Assembly: GCF_028368935.1 (NCBI RefSeq)
Contig: NZ_JAQNDK010000004.1
Coordinates: 1,612,001 to 1,676,000 of the forward strand
Direction: 5' to 3'
Source of the DNA: Sorangium aterium
GTDB lineage: Bacteria; Myxococcota_A; Polyangia; Polyangiales; Polyangiaceae
Length of the DNA stretch: 64,000 nucleotides
Shown here: positions 18,756 through 27,186 of the stretch, one piece after another
How positions within the stretch are numbered: the first letter of the stretch is position 1
Layout of the letters: every line of letters begins with the position of its first letter
The notes under the pieces: model-generated
Seen by the model: the letters and a program-made list of their open reading frames with translations, nothing else
Told to the model about the DNA's origin: nothing
Database searches by the model: none
Made by a program: the position numbers and the translations under genes

Positions 18756-20234
18756 ATGCGCACGATCGCGATCGTAGGTGCACTGTTCACCCTGCTCGCC
18801 GGGAGCGCGTGCCTGACGGTGAGCGGAGGTGGGGGCAGCCTCACCCCCGGCGTCAAGGGCCCCGGGGCGACCGTGGGAGGAGCACCACGGTTCCCCTTCG
18901 TGAGCGGCTACGAGCTCATCAACCTGCCCGCCACATGGTACTGCGTCTCGCCGTGGAGCGAGGATCCCGGCCAGGAGCGTCGAGGCATGGAGCTCTTCGC
19001 CTGGCGCCTGTTCATCGCGCTCAACTGGCCTGGACGGGTCCCCTATCCCGGCGGCTGGACGGCCGAGCGCGAGCTCCACCGGCTGAACGCTCGGGGCGTC
19101 TATCCCCGCTGGAATAGCTGGTACACGCCAGAGCAGATTTACAGGAGTCTGAACGATGATCCCGACGACGACTCGCCGGAGCTGGACGACCCGCTGGGAT
19201 GGAGTTGCCATGGCGATTGCCTGACGGACTCGCTCCGACGGGGCGCGGGCGAGGCCTCCGAGCCGCACCGGGTCGTGTACGATCAGAACGGGCAAACGGT
19301 GCTCTACGAAGTCAGGCTGGACGACAGGTGGCACGAGACGCTCATGAATGCGGTGGAGGCCGAGGCGTCAGCTCAGCCTACTGCGAATGCCGCTTATATC
19401 GACTTCAGGACGGGCCAGTGCAAGGCCCGAGGCCCGGACTCCGGAGCGGACACCTTCGATTTCGTCGGCACCATGGCGATCAAGCTCGCGTGGAAGAGGC
19501 TGTCCGAAGCGGAGAGCAAGAGCGGTCGGTTCCTCCAGAGGCTCGCCTCGCCGCGGCCGTCCGGCCCGGGGGCCGGGGACGGCAAGATCCGCCTGGGCCT
19601 GATCGGATTTCACATCATGCAAAAATCCAAGCCCTACGGGGACTGGATCTGGTCCACGTTCGAACATGTGGACAACCTGACGCCTGCCGAGGCGCCCAGC
19701 GGGCCCTCGTTCAACGATCCCAGGTGTGACGCGTCGACGTGCCGTCCCAACACGAGCAAGCAGGTGCATGTGAACGGCTCGACGATGTGCAGAACACAGA
19801 TCACGCGGGTCGACCCCATACCCCCGGAAGTGCAGAAGCTCAACGCGCAGGCGCGCGATTGGTTGAAGTCGAACGATACAGTGCTCCAGCATTATCAGCT
19901 CATCGGCGTGCAGTACAAGCCGCACAGCGGGTCGAAGCCGGAGCCGGCGACGCTGAGGAATTCGGTGATCGAGACCTATATCGTGGGATCGAGCGCGCCG
20001 GGCGGGGCCGCCTCGCGGGGGCCCTGCGACATCGAACCTGAAGGGAAGCGGTCCAGCTGCCTGGGCTGCCACCGTGCGGTGCAGGAGCAAGACTTCAGTT
20101 TTGTGCCCACCCTCTCGCTATGCAATTGCGAGGACAAAGAGAAGCGGTGGATAGGCGACAGGTATTGCGAGCTGCTCGGCGTCAGCAGCAAGTGCGGGGC
20201 CGAGGAGCCAGCGAGGCGGACAGGGGGGCGCTGA
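18756..20234 (+). CDS. Cytochrome-c-like lipoprotein (CxxCH)
   Basis: 492 residues with a lipoprotein signal ending in LAGSACL. The mature region begins with a Gly-rich linker and contains WRLFIALNWPGRVPYP, a segment I associate with a proteobacterial cytochrome-c-like family. Near the C-terminus, CLGCH is a potential heme attachment site, followed by a small Cys cluster (LCNC). Thus it is probably an envelope protein with one heme. It is the last gene of the run that starts with the kinase/cyclase fusion and is separated from the unknown third gene by only 27 bp. It parallels the CxxCH lipoprotein at 6965-8866 in layout but not obviously in sequence. Confidence 0.8.
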   Translation: MRTIAIVGALFTLLAGSACLTVSGGGGSLTPGVKGPGATVGGAPRFPFVSGYELINLPATWYCVSPWSEDPGQERRGMELFAWRLFIALNWPGRVPYPGGWTAERELHRLNARGVYPRWNSWYTPEQIYRSLNDDPDDDSPELDDPLGWSCHGDCLTDSLRRGAGEASEPHRVVYDQNGQTVLYEVRLDDRWHETLMNAVEAEASAQPTANAAYIDFRTGQCKARGPDSGADTFDFVGTMAIKLAWKRLSEAESKSGRFLQRLASPRPSGPGAGDGKIRLGLIGFHIMQKSKPYGDWIWSTFEHVDNLTPAEAPSGPSFNDPRCDASTCRPNTSKQVHVNGSTMCRTQITRVDPIPPEVQKLNAQARDWLKSNDTVLQHYQLIGVQYKPHSGSKPEPATLRNSVIETYIVGSSAPGGAASRGPCDIEPEGKRSSCLGCHRAVQEQDFSFVPTLSLCNCEDKEKRWIGDRYCELLGVSSKCGAEEPARRTGGR

Positions 20235-20267
20235 GCTGCGGGAGGAGCGCGCAGGCGGGCGCCGCCC

Positions 20268-20885
20268 TCACCCCCGGACGATCAGGGCTCGCAGCGCCTC
20301 GGCCTCCCGCTGCGCCCGCGCGACGATCGGCAAGAGCCCCACGAGGCACTCGACCGGCACCTCCCGCACCAGGATCACCCCGTTCTGGCTGCGGAAGACG
20401 CGCACGCCGCGCGCCCGGAGCTTCGCGGGGCTGATCTCGAGCATCACGTCGACCTTCGCGCGCTTGCCCACCGCGCTTCCCAGCGCGTCGGTGCAGTGGA
20501 CGTGCGTGCGCGCCGCCGGCCGGATCCCCTCGCGCGCGATGCCGCTCACGGCGTCCACGCTCGTGCCGTGCCAGATCGACGCGTCGCCGTGGACCTCCTC
20601 CCACGACGCCTCGAGGCCCGCGAGCGTCACAGGCATCCCGTCGCGCGAGTGCCCTTGCGAGGCGCGAATCCGGTCGCCGCGGATCTCGAGGCGGTTCTTC
20701 GTGTTGTTCTCCACCACCTCGTCGAGCACAGGCCGGGAGATCCGGAGCGCCTTGAGGACGTCGTCCACGGCCACCCAGCCGGCGTCGTCCATGGCGACGC
20801 CCTGCGCGGGCGCCGCGTGGCGGAGCAGCCAGGAGAGCTTCTTGCTCGTGTCGGTCAAGCGATCGCGGCCCATCTCAAGCTCCAT
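20268..20885 (-). CDS. kptA: RNA 2'-phosphotransferase (Tpt1/KptA)
   Basis: Transfers an internal RNA 2'-phosphate to NAD+, giving ADP-ribose 1'',2''-cyclic phosphate. Motifs are LSWLLRH near the N-terminus, RASQGHS in the middle, then WHGT and RTHVH, which hold the Arg-His-Arg-Arg type catalytic residues. At 205 residues it has normal family length. The ATG at 20885 is chosen because the open frame upstream reads as non-coding; the ATG at 20873 is the alternative. It is divergent from a LysR gene. It is the second RNA-repair-type enzyme in the window after RtcB; bacterial KptA substrates are mostly unknown. Confidence 0.92.
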   Translation of the reverse strand: MELEMGRDRLTDTSKKLSWLLRHAAPAQGVAMDDAGWVAVDDVLKALRISRPVLDEVVENNTKNRLEIRGDRIRASQGHSRDGMPVTLAGLEASWEEVHGDASIWHGTSVDAVSGIAREGIRPAARTHVHCTDALGSAVGKRAKVDVMLEISPAKLRARGVRVFRSQNGVILVREVPVECLVGLLPIVARAQREAEALRALIVRG

Positions 20886-21043
20886 TCTCGTCTCGTGAAC
20901 CGGAGCCGCGGCCCGCGATCCGCGCGGGCAGGCAGAGGCCTCCGGAAGGTCCCTGGTCGGGACCGGGACCGAAACCGTGAAGGGAATCGGCGAGAGAAAG
21001 AATAGACGCCCGGCTATCATCCGGAAGAAGTATTTCTGGAGTC

Positions 21044-21064
21044 GCTATCGCGTTTTGCGATAGC
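21044..21064. promoter_or_regulatory. Perfect dyad in front of the LysR gene
   Basis: GCTATCGC and GCGATAGC (8-bp arms) flank GTTTT and end 8 bp before the LysR start codon, in the divergent kptA/LysR spacer. It could be an autoregulatory operator or an mRNA hairpin masking the ribosome-binding site. Confidence 0.5.
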
Positions 21065-21072
21065 TTCCCGCC

Positions 21073-22038
21073 ATGCTCAACCTCGACTGGCTCGGCGCCT
21101 TCGTGGTCTTCACCGAGCACCTGAACTTCACGCGCGCGGCGCGGGCGCTCCACGTCTCCCAGCCGGCGCTCCACGCCCAGATCGGCAAGCTGGGCGAGGC
21201 GCTCGGCGTCACGCTCTACCAGCGGCGCGGGCAGCGGCTGGAGCTCACGGCCGACGGCAAGCGCGTCGCGGCGTTCGGGCGCGAGGTCGGCGATCGGACG
21301 CGCTCGTTCCTCGACGTGCTCCGCCACGGCGAGAGCCGGGAGCCGGTGGTGCTCTGCGCCGGGGAGGGCTCGTACCTCTACCTGCTCGGCGAGGGCATCC
21401 GCGCCTTCACCGCGCGCGCCGCGGCCCCGCTCCGGCTGCTCACGCGCGACCGCGAGGGCACGCTCGAGGCCGTCGCGGCGGGCGAGGCGCACCTCGGCGT
21501 CGCGCCGCTCGAGGGGGCGCCGGACGGGCTCGCCGCGGATCGCCTCACCGAGGTGGCGCAGGTCCTCGTCGTCCCCGACGGCCACGCGCTCGCCCGGAAG
21601 CGCCAGGTCCGGCTGCGCGACCTCGAGGGGGCGCGGCTCGTCGTCCCCGGCCCGTCGCGGCCCCACCGGGCCCTGCTCGCTCAGGCGCTGCTCTCGGCAG
21701 GTGTCCGCTGGGAGCCGGCGGTCGAGGCGAACGGCTGGGAGCTGATGGTCCACTTCGTCCAGCTCGGCGTCGGCATCGCGGTGGTGAACGCCTGCTGCCG
21801 CCTCCCCCGGGGCCTCGTCGCGCGCCCGCTGCCCGAGCTGCCGCGCAAGGTCTTCCATCTCGTCCGCAGGCGCGGCGGCGAGCTCCAGGGCGCTGCCGCG
21901 GAGCTCCGGGACGCGCTGCTCACGAACGCCTCGGCGTGGCAGAGAAACCATGCGTCGGGCGCACCGGGCGTATCGGGCGCTTCGGACGTGTCAGGCGCGC
22001 CGGATGCCGCCCCGACGGCGCCCGCGCGCCGGCGCTGA
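21073..22038 (+). CDS. LysR-family transcriptional regulator
   Basis: 321 residues. The N-terminal winged helix-turn-helix is typical (NFTRAARALHVSQPALHAQIGKLGEALG, about 17-45 in two parts), followed by the LysR linker helix and a periplasmic-binding-protein-like effector domain. The last 30 residues are a low-complexity Gly/Ala/Ser/Pro tail outside the family fold. It is divergent from kptA across 187 bp and has a perfect 8-bp dyad directly before its start codon, consistent with LysR-type autoregulation. Whether kptA or another gene is its target cannot be told from sequence; it converges on the duplicated-domain gene downstream. Confidence 0.93.
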   Translation: MLNLDWLGAFVVFTEHLNFTRAARALHVSQPALHAQIGKLGEALGVTLYQRRGQRLELTADGKRVAAFGREVGDRTRSFLDVLRHGESREPVVLCAGEGSYLYLLGEGIRAFTARAAAPLRLLTRDREGTLEAVAAGEAHLGVAPLEGAPDGLAADRLTEVAQVLVVPDGHALARKRQVRLRDLEGARLVVPGPSRPHRALLAQALLSAGVRWEPAVEANGWELMVHFVQLGVGIAVVNACCRLPRGLVARPLPELPRKVFHLVRRRGGELQGAAAELRDALLTNASAWQRNHASGAPGVSGASDVSGAPDAAPTAPARRR

Positions 22039-22098
22039 GCCTCAGCATCGCTCTTCCTGTCGCCCACCGGGCTCCTTATCGGGTCCTCGTTCCCTGGC

Positions 22099-22923
22099 TC
22101 AGGCCGCCTTTCTCGACTTCTGCTTGCTCTGCTTCGCCTTCTTGCCGCCGATGTCGTCCGGGCGGCTCACCAGCTTCGAGAAGTAGCTCGGCTCGCCGCT
22201 CGCCTTGGCCTCCTGGTACACGAAGGCCAGGTTCGACGCCTCGAACTTGTCGAAGAAATCATCCCACGAGATCTCCTCCAGGGTGTCTTCCCCGCTGTAC
22301 CCTGGGAAATCGATCCGGAGGACGCCGGGCTCCCCCTCTTTCTCGGTCCGCGCCACCGTCGACGGGTGGCCGCCGCGCGCCTCGACCCACGCGCGGATCT
22401 CGTCGTGGTCGATGGTCATGTGGGACGCATGATCGCCCTCGGCGCCCCTCGGGCGGGCCTGCTTCCCGCGAGGACGCTGCTCGGCGCCGCCGGGCTCCTC
22501 GTCGAGGTCGATTTGGACCTCCACCTCGACGTCGAGCTCGGCCTTCTCGCGCTTCTCTTTCGTGCTCCTGGCGCTGCTCGCCTTCTCCGTGCTGCCCTTC
22601 GCCGCGCGCGACGTCGGCTTGCCCTTCTGGACCATGTCGTCCGGGCGGCTCACCAGCTTGGAGAAATTGCTCGGCTGCCCGTCCGCTGTCTTCTCCTGGT
22701 ACACGAAGGCGAGGTTCGACTCCTCGAACTTGTCGAAGAAGTCCTCCCACGAGATCTCCTCCAGGGTGTCTTCCCCGCTGTAGCCGGGGAAATCGATGCG
22801 GAGGATGCCAGGCTCACCGCCCTCCTCGGTGCTCTTCACCGTCGCCGGGCGGCCTCCGCGCGATTCGGCCCACTGGCGGATCTCGTCATGAACGATGGTC
22901 GTCTTTGATGAGCTGGCCGACAT
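22099..22923 (-). CDS. Acidic protein of two tandem copies of one small domain
   Basis: 274 residues starting at 22923 behind a strong AGGAGGG site. About 95 residues repeat: copy one covers residues 8-105 and copy two about 178-262. Both share DHDEIR- or HDEIR-(Q/A)W, GILRIDFPGYSGEDTLEE (Val for Ile in copy two), ISW(E/D)DFFDKFE and SNLAFVYQ. The domain is a short conserved bacterial family of unknown function that is sometimes mislabelled as a glucan branching enzyme; nothing here supports that label. A charged Lys/Arg/Glu linker joins the copies, and the tail is Lys-rich. The DNA repeats are also close (22217-22332 against 22700-22815), so the duplication looks fairly recent or homogenised. 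Confidence 0.88.
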   Translation of the reverse strand: MSASSSKTTIVHDEIRQWAESRGGRPATVKSTEEGGEPGILRIDFPGYSGEDTLEEISWEDFFDKFEESNLAFVYQEKTADGQPSNFSKLVSRPDDMVQKGKPTSRAAKGSTEKASSARSTKEKREKAELDVEVEVQIDLDEEPGGAEQRPRGKQARPRGAEGDHASHMTIDHDEIRAWVEARGGHPSTVARTEKEGEPGVLRIDFPGYSGEDTLEEISWDDFFDKFEASNLAFVYQEAKASGEPSYFSKLVSRPDDIGGKKAKQSKQKSRKAA

Positions 22924-23499
22924 GATCTTCCCTCCTGTGTTCGTGCATTCGATGGCGCGGAAAACGGCAATCTGCGTGCCAGAGGCCGATGAGAAGATCC
23001 GCGCAGGCGATGACCGACCTCGGCCATGCGGTGGCTCCCTGGAGCGAGCGTGGCGCGCCGCCGATCCCTCCCGCCGCGAGCCGTGCCGTCGCGCAGGCAA
23101 CGCGCCGCGATCACCGGGCGAGACCGTGGTGAAAGGAGGGGAGCTCTGCAGTGGCCGAGGATGGGCTCGGCGATGCAATCTGCCCCGCCTGCGGCGAAAT
23201 ACTGCCGGTCGGCGCAGGTTCTCGCTCGAAAGCGAGGGCGTTGTCCTGGCCCGGATTGAAGCAGACAGGCAGGCAGACAGGCTGCTTGACGGCTGACAGA
23301 CAGACTGCCTGGCTGACTGAAACAGCCCGACAGGGGACGCACGGCACCCTCGCGGAGGCACACGCGTACGCTGCGAGGGCATCTCTCTCGATGGCGCGCT
23401 CGCCACGGAACCAGGCGTCCCCATTGTAGCTCGCGCTCGACGCAACCACGTGGGCTGGGCCAACCCGGGTGGGCGGCGGCCGAGAGATCGAGGGAGCGC
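22924..23499. other. 576-bp divergent intergenic region
   Basis: It lies between the duplicated-domain gene and the caspase-like gene. A 92-codon open frame inside it is not convincing. Notable are a CTCGCT/AGCGAG hairpin (23221-23236) and a cluster of short CAGACAGG-type repeats (23261-23315). Confidence 0.5.
23261..23315. repeat. CAGACAGG/CAGGCAG short-repeat cluster
   Basis: Degenerate CAGACAGG and CAGGCAG units recur about seven times in 55 bp, and CAGGCAG near the left end pairs with CTGCCTG near the right. The run is upstream of the caspase-like gene, whose start is at 23500. Replication slippage is the simplest origin. Confidence 0.5.
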
Positions 23500-25038
23500 A
23501 TGTCGACGCGGGTGAGCCGGTCGTGCTACCTAGAATCGAGCGCCGCGATGCGCGCTGCCGAGGCCGAGGACGTGACCGCCGCGCACCATCTGCTCCTCCG
23601 GGTCGCTGTGATCGTCGTTGCCACGGCGACCGCCGCGACCGCGGGCGCGCGCCCGCCACGCCCCGCGCCGACGGCCTCGCTGGCCCACCCGCCGCGTCCC
23701 GCGGCAGCCCCCTCGCCAGGGCGCCCGCCACGCCCCGCGCCGCCCCCCTCGCCAGGGCGCCCGCCGCGCCCTGCGCCGGCCGCCCCGCAGGCCCTGTTGC
23801 CTGCGCCGGCCGCCCCGCAGGCGCCCCCGGCTTCGCCCGCCTCTCCGGCCTTGCCTGCCCCGGCTTCTCCCGAGCCCGCCGCCTGGCGCGCGCTCGTCGT
23901 GGGCGGCGGCCCGAGGCCGCCCATGAACCAGGTGGCCATCGAAGGCCACATCCGGTACTTCCAGTCGTTGCTTCCGGCCACGGCGGAGCGGCGCGTCCTC
24001 TTCGCCGACGGGCGCCGCGGCACGCGGAGCGTGCAGTTCCTCGACGGCGAGCAGACGCGCTATCGCGCGCCCAGGCTGCCGCGCATCGACGGGGCGACCA
24101 CCCGCCCCGGGTTCGACGCGATCTGGCGCAGGTTCGTCCACGCGCGCCCCGCCGACCCGCTGCTGCTCTATTTCGCCGGCCACGGGAGCCCGGATCCAGG
24201 GCACGACCTCGACAACAACGGTTTCGACCTCTGGGGCGGCGGAGCGCTGTCCGTGCGCGACCTCGCTGCCCGCATGAAGGAGCTGCCCGCCGGCACCCCC
24301 GTCGTCCTCGTCATGGCCCAGTGCTACTCCGGCTCTTTCGCGAACCTCCTCTTCGAGGGCGGCCGACCCGACGGCGAGCTGGTCGAGCGCGACGTCGTCG
24401 GGTTCTTCGCGGCGACCCGGGACCGCCCCGCGTCGGGCTGCACACCCGAGATCGACGAGGCGGACTACACCGATTTCAGCAGCTTCTTCTTCGCCGCCCT
24501 CTCGGGCGTCGATCGCCTCGGGAAGCGCGTCGACGGCGCCGATTACGACCGGAACCAGCTCGTGGGGATGAACGAGGCGTTCGCGTACGCCCTCCTCCAC
24601 CAGGAGACGGGCGATGTGCCGGTCGCGACGTCCGATGTGTTCCTGCGTCGCTACGTCAACAAGCCCGATCACGAGACCATGGCGACCCCCTATTCCAGGG
24701 TCCTCTCGTGGTCGACCCCGGCGGAGCGGGCCGCCCTCGAGGGGCTCTCGGACGCGCTGGGCCTCCATGGAGAGCACCGGCTCCGGGCCGCCTACCATCG
24801 CGAGTTCGGGCCCGGGGTGGGCAGGAGAGACGTCGAGGACGTGGACTCGGCCCACCGCCTGCGGTTCATCCGGCTCGCCAAGAGCGTGGTGCTCGCGCGG
24901 ACGCTGCGGCAGAGCGGCAACCGCGCGCGGATCGAGCGCTTCGAGCGGCTGCGCGCCGCCGAGGCGCGCAATCCGCTCGTCGAGGTCAGGGCGGCGAGCC
25001 AGGCGCGACAGGTCAGCCGGCGGCGCGCAGCCCGGTGA
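23500..25038 (+). CDS. Secreted caspase-like (clan CD) cysteine protease
   Basis: 512 residues. A hydrophobic N-terminal segment (about 30-48) serves as signal or anchor and is followed by a Pro/Ala/Arg-rich spacer with repeated RPPRPAP and SPGRPP units (about 50-130). The catalytic domain has the His in LLLYFAGHGSPDPG and the Cys in VVLVMAQCYSGSF, the His-Gly and QCYSG pair of caspase/metacaspase-type enzymes. The ATG at 23500 has GGGAG upstream; 23548 would give a tighter signal peptide. The C-terminal 150 residues show no known domain. Bacterial relatives cleave after Arg, Lys or Asp; this specificity is not predictable here. No obvious substrate or inhibitor gene is adjacent. Confidence 0.83.
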   Translation: MSTRVSRSCYLESSAAMRAAEAEDVTAAHHLLLRVAVIVVATATAATAGARPPRPAPTASLAHPPRPAAAPSPGRPPRPAPPPSPGRPPRPAPAAPQALLPAPAAPQAPPASPASPALPAPASPEPAAWRALVVGGGPRPPMNQVAIEGHIRYFQSLLPATAERRVLFADGRRGTRSVQFLDGEQTRYRAPRLPRIDGATTRPGFDAIWRRFVHARPADPLLLYFAGHGSPDPGHDLDNNGFDLWGGGALSVRDLAARMKELPAGTPVVLVMAQCYSGSFANLLFEGGRPDGELVERDVVGFFAATRDRPASGCTPEIDEADYTDFSSFFFAALSGVDRLGKRVDGADYDRNQLVGMNEAFAYALLHQETGDVPVATSDVFLRRYVNKPDHETMATPYSRVLSWSTPAERAALEGLSDALGLHGEHRLRAAYHREFGPGVGRRDVEDVDSAHRLRFIRLAKSVVLARTLRQSGNRARIERFERLRAAEARNPLVEVRAASQARQVSRRRAAR

Positions 25039-25118
25039 TCCAGGGCTGGCCTCGCCCGCCTGCCCCAGGTGCTATCGGACCATCGGACAGCCGCGCTCAC
25101 CGCGGGGCGAAGCACCTG

Positions 25119-25661
25119 TCACGGCCCGCGCCTCTCGTCCCGCAGCATCGCGATCAGATCGGTCGAGCCGGGGTCGATTCCCATCTGTGTGAGCAGGGTG
25201 GTCACCTGACCGCGGTGATGGGTCTGATGATTGAAGAGGTGCCCGACGGACCACCAGAGCGGAGAGGTATAGACCGTCCCGCTCCGCGTGTACGTTAGGT
25301 CGCCCGCGAGCGCCCGCTCATCGATCTCGTGCACCCAGGCGAGGATGTCCGCGTCCGTCGTGGCCCGCTCGCGGGAGAGATCGCCGAAGTCCGCATAGAG
25401 CTCCTGCGAGAGCGCGGTGATCTCGATGGCCTTCCCGCTCGGATCGCGGGAGACGAACCGCTCCGCGTCGCCGGTGAAGCGCCCCATCCAGGTGCGGTCG
25501 GCGAGCAGGATATGGTTCAACGTGCCGTGGATCGACCGGAAGAAGGCCCCGCGATCGCGCTTGCGCTCCACGTCGTCGAGCTCGCCGACCAGCGCAAAGA
25601 GCTTGTCGTTCATCCACCGGTTGTAGCGAGCCAAGGCGCGGTACTGGTCGATCCAGCTCAT
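25119..25661 (-). CDS. DinB/YfiT-family metalloprotein
   Basis: 180 residues with the four-helix-bundle DinB pattern. An early His sits in HGTLNHILLADRTW (about 45-58), and the later pair in FNHQTHHRGQV (about 140-150), consistent with the His triad that binds a divalent metal. Relatives act as thiol-dependent S-transferases or are stress-induced, but most members including this one have no assigned substrate. It converges on the caspase-like gene with an 80-bp gap, and its 5' end faces the methyltransferase promoter region. Confidence 0.88.
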   Translation of the reverse strand: MSWIDQYRALARYNRWMNDKLFALVGELDDVERKRDRGAFFRSIHGTLNHILLADRTWMGRFTGDAERFVSRDPSGKAIEITALSQELYADFGDLSRERATTDADILAWVHEIDERALAGDLTYTRSGTVYTSPLWWSVGHLFNHQTHHRGQVTTLLTQMGIDPGSTDLIAMLRDERRGP

Positions 25662-25831
25662 GAGCGACTCCTCGTTGTTCGAGATCAGGCGCGGACGCTA
25701 CCACGCCCGCCCGCGACGGCGAAACCTGGACAACAACGCCTCTATCGCCCGCGGCGTCACGGCCGGCGCGCACCCCGGACCGCGCGCCTCGGGCGCATCG
25801 CCGCCATCGCGCGCAGCCGTCGAGATCGCGC

Positions 25832-25860
25832 TTGCTCGGTCCGTTATGGCGGACTATTGT
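25832..25860 (+). promoter_or_regulatory. Candidate sigma-70 promoter for the methyltransferase gene
   Basis: TTGCTC (25832-25837) and TATTGT (25855-25860) are 17 bp apart. The position gives a leader of about 80 nt before the ATG at 25947. Confidence 0.45.
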
Positions 25861-25946
25861 CCTCGATAACAGACGTGGTGCTCGGAGAGACATTCCATGC
25901 GGAGCCGTCTTTCGCCGATCTCCACCTCCTCTCACAAGGAGCCACG

Positions 25947-26747
25947 ATGGTCAGCCTTTCGCTCGATTCAGCTGTCCTGGCCGAGACCTACGATCGCGTC
26001 AGCGATCGGCAGTTCAACCACGGGAAGCTGCTCATCGAAGATCTCCAGGTTTCCCCGGGCGAGCGCGTCCTCGACGTCGGGTGTGGGACGGGCCGGCTCG
26101 GGGCGTATGTCGCCGATCAGGTCGGCCCCTCCGGCTCGGTGGCCGGCGTCGATCCGCTGCCGCTCCGGGTCGAGCTGGCGAACGGGAAGCGCCGGCCGAA
26201 CTTCCGCGCCAGCGTCGGCCAGGCCGAAGATCTCTCGCAGTTCGCCGCCGGGAGCTTCGATGTCGTGTTCCTGAACAGCGTGCTCCACTGGCTGCCCGAG
26301 AAGCTCGGCCCGCTGCGCGAGGCGCGCCGGGTGCTCAGGCGGGGAGGGCGCCTCGGCATCAGCTCGGCCGCCAGGGAGCGCCCGCACGAGTTCGAGCGGG
26401 TGATCGAGGGGGTGCTGTCGTCTCTCGGCCTGACCGGCACCGCGGAGACGCTCGGCAACACGACCTACAAGGTGACCTCGGACGACCTGACGAGCACACT
26501 CCTGCTCGCCGGCTTCGAGGATCCGAGGCTCCAGATCCGGTCCTTCACCGACCATTTCGCGGACACGGACGACGTGGTCGCGTTCTACCTGGCCAGCTCG
26601 TTTGGCAACTTCCTGTCCGACCTAGATCCAGCGGAAGCCGCGCGGGTCAAGGCAGCGCTCGCGGCCGAGCTCGAGCGCCGCCGCGCGCCGGAGGGGATCC
26701 GGCTGGAACGTCATCTGATCTTCGCCGTGGCGCGCGCCGACGGCTGA
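25947..26747 (+). CDS. Class I SAM-dependent methyltransferase
   Basis: 266 residues. Motif I reads VLDVGCGTGRLG, the acidic residue that holds the SAM ribose lies in VDPLPLRVE, and motif IV is FDVVFLNSVLHWLPE. It has the layout of the UbiE/small-molecule methyltransferase group. AAGGAG lies 6 bp before the ATG at 25947, which settles the start against a longer open frame. The substrate cannot be deduced. Its neighbours, a DinB gene on the other strand and a toxin-antitoxin pair, give no pathway context. Confidence 0.9.
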   Translation: MVSLSLDSAVLAETYDRVSDRQFNHGKLLIEDLQVSPGERVLDVGCGTGRLGAYVADQVGPSGSVAGVDPLPLRVELANGKRRPNFRASVGQAEDLSQFAAGSFDVVFLNSVLHWLPEKLGPLREARRVLRRGGRLGISSAARERPHEFERVIEGVLSSLGLTGTAETLGNTTYKVTSDDLTSTLLLAGFEDPRLQIRSFTDHFADTDDVVAFYLASSFGNFLSDLDPAEAARVKAALAAELERRRAPEGIRLERHLIFAVARADG

Positions 26748-26796
26748 CCGGCCGCACCCGGTGCTCGGCCACAGCTGAGCGCGCTCAGGCCTCGGT

Positions 26797-27186
26797 CTAT
26801 CGTCCTGGATCGGTCAGCGGCAATCGCCGGAGCCTGACGCGGGTAAGGTCCGCTGTCGCCGCCGCGCCCGCAAGGAGCTCTGAGCCGCACACCGCGAGCA
26901 CATCCAGGATCATCCTGGCACATGCCTCTCCGTTCAGTCGTTCTACCCGCAGCCTCAACACAGAAGGGGCGTTCGCGTCAGCAAGTGCGAGCAGTGTGTG
27001 AAAATCTGCATCGAGCGTCACGACCACCTGCTTCGATTGCCGGGCCTGTTCGAGGATCTCCTCATCGAGCGCGGCCCACATCCCGATCTCGGCTACATGG
27101 ATCGCGTCGACGCCGGCCGCGCGTAACCGCGCTGCCGCCGAGCGCGGAAGCCCTTGATCCAGGAGCAATCGAAAGGTCGGCGTCAT
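26797..27186 (-). CDS. DUF5615 PIN-like toxin
   Basis: 129 residues of the Mut7-C/PIN-like family. Acidic residues in FRLLLDQGLP, in EIGMWAALDEEIL, and in VVTLDADFHTLL correspond to the metal-binding positions of PIN ribonucleases. It starts with an ATGA overlap on the stop codon of the DUF433 gene before it, a hallmark of coupled toxin-antitoxin translation. VapC-like RNA cleavage is expected from family knowledge, but the target is unknown. Confidence 0.87.
   Translation of the reverse strand: MTPTFRLLLDQGLPRSAAARLRAAGVDAIHVAEIGMWAALDEEILEQARQSKQVVVTLDADFHTLLALADANAPSVLRLRVERLNGEACARMILDVLAVCGSELLAGAAATADLTRVRLRRLPLTDPGR

Noticed and set aside
22099-22923. 1,4-alpha-glucan branching enzyme
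   Set aside because: Small proteins with this domain sometimes carry that label, but no GH13 motif exists here.
23151-23429. 92-codon open frame with CPACG
   Set aside because: The short frame runs through the CAGACAGG repeats, and the CxxC alone is not enough to support a gene.
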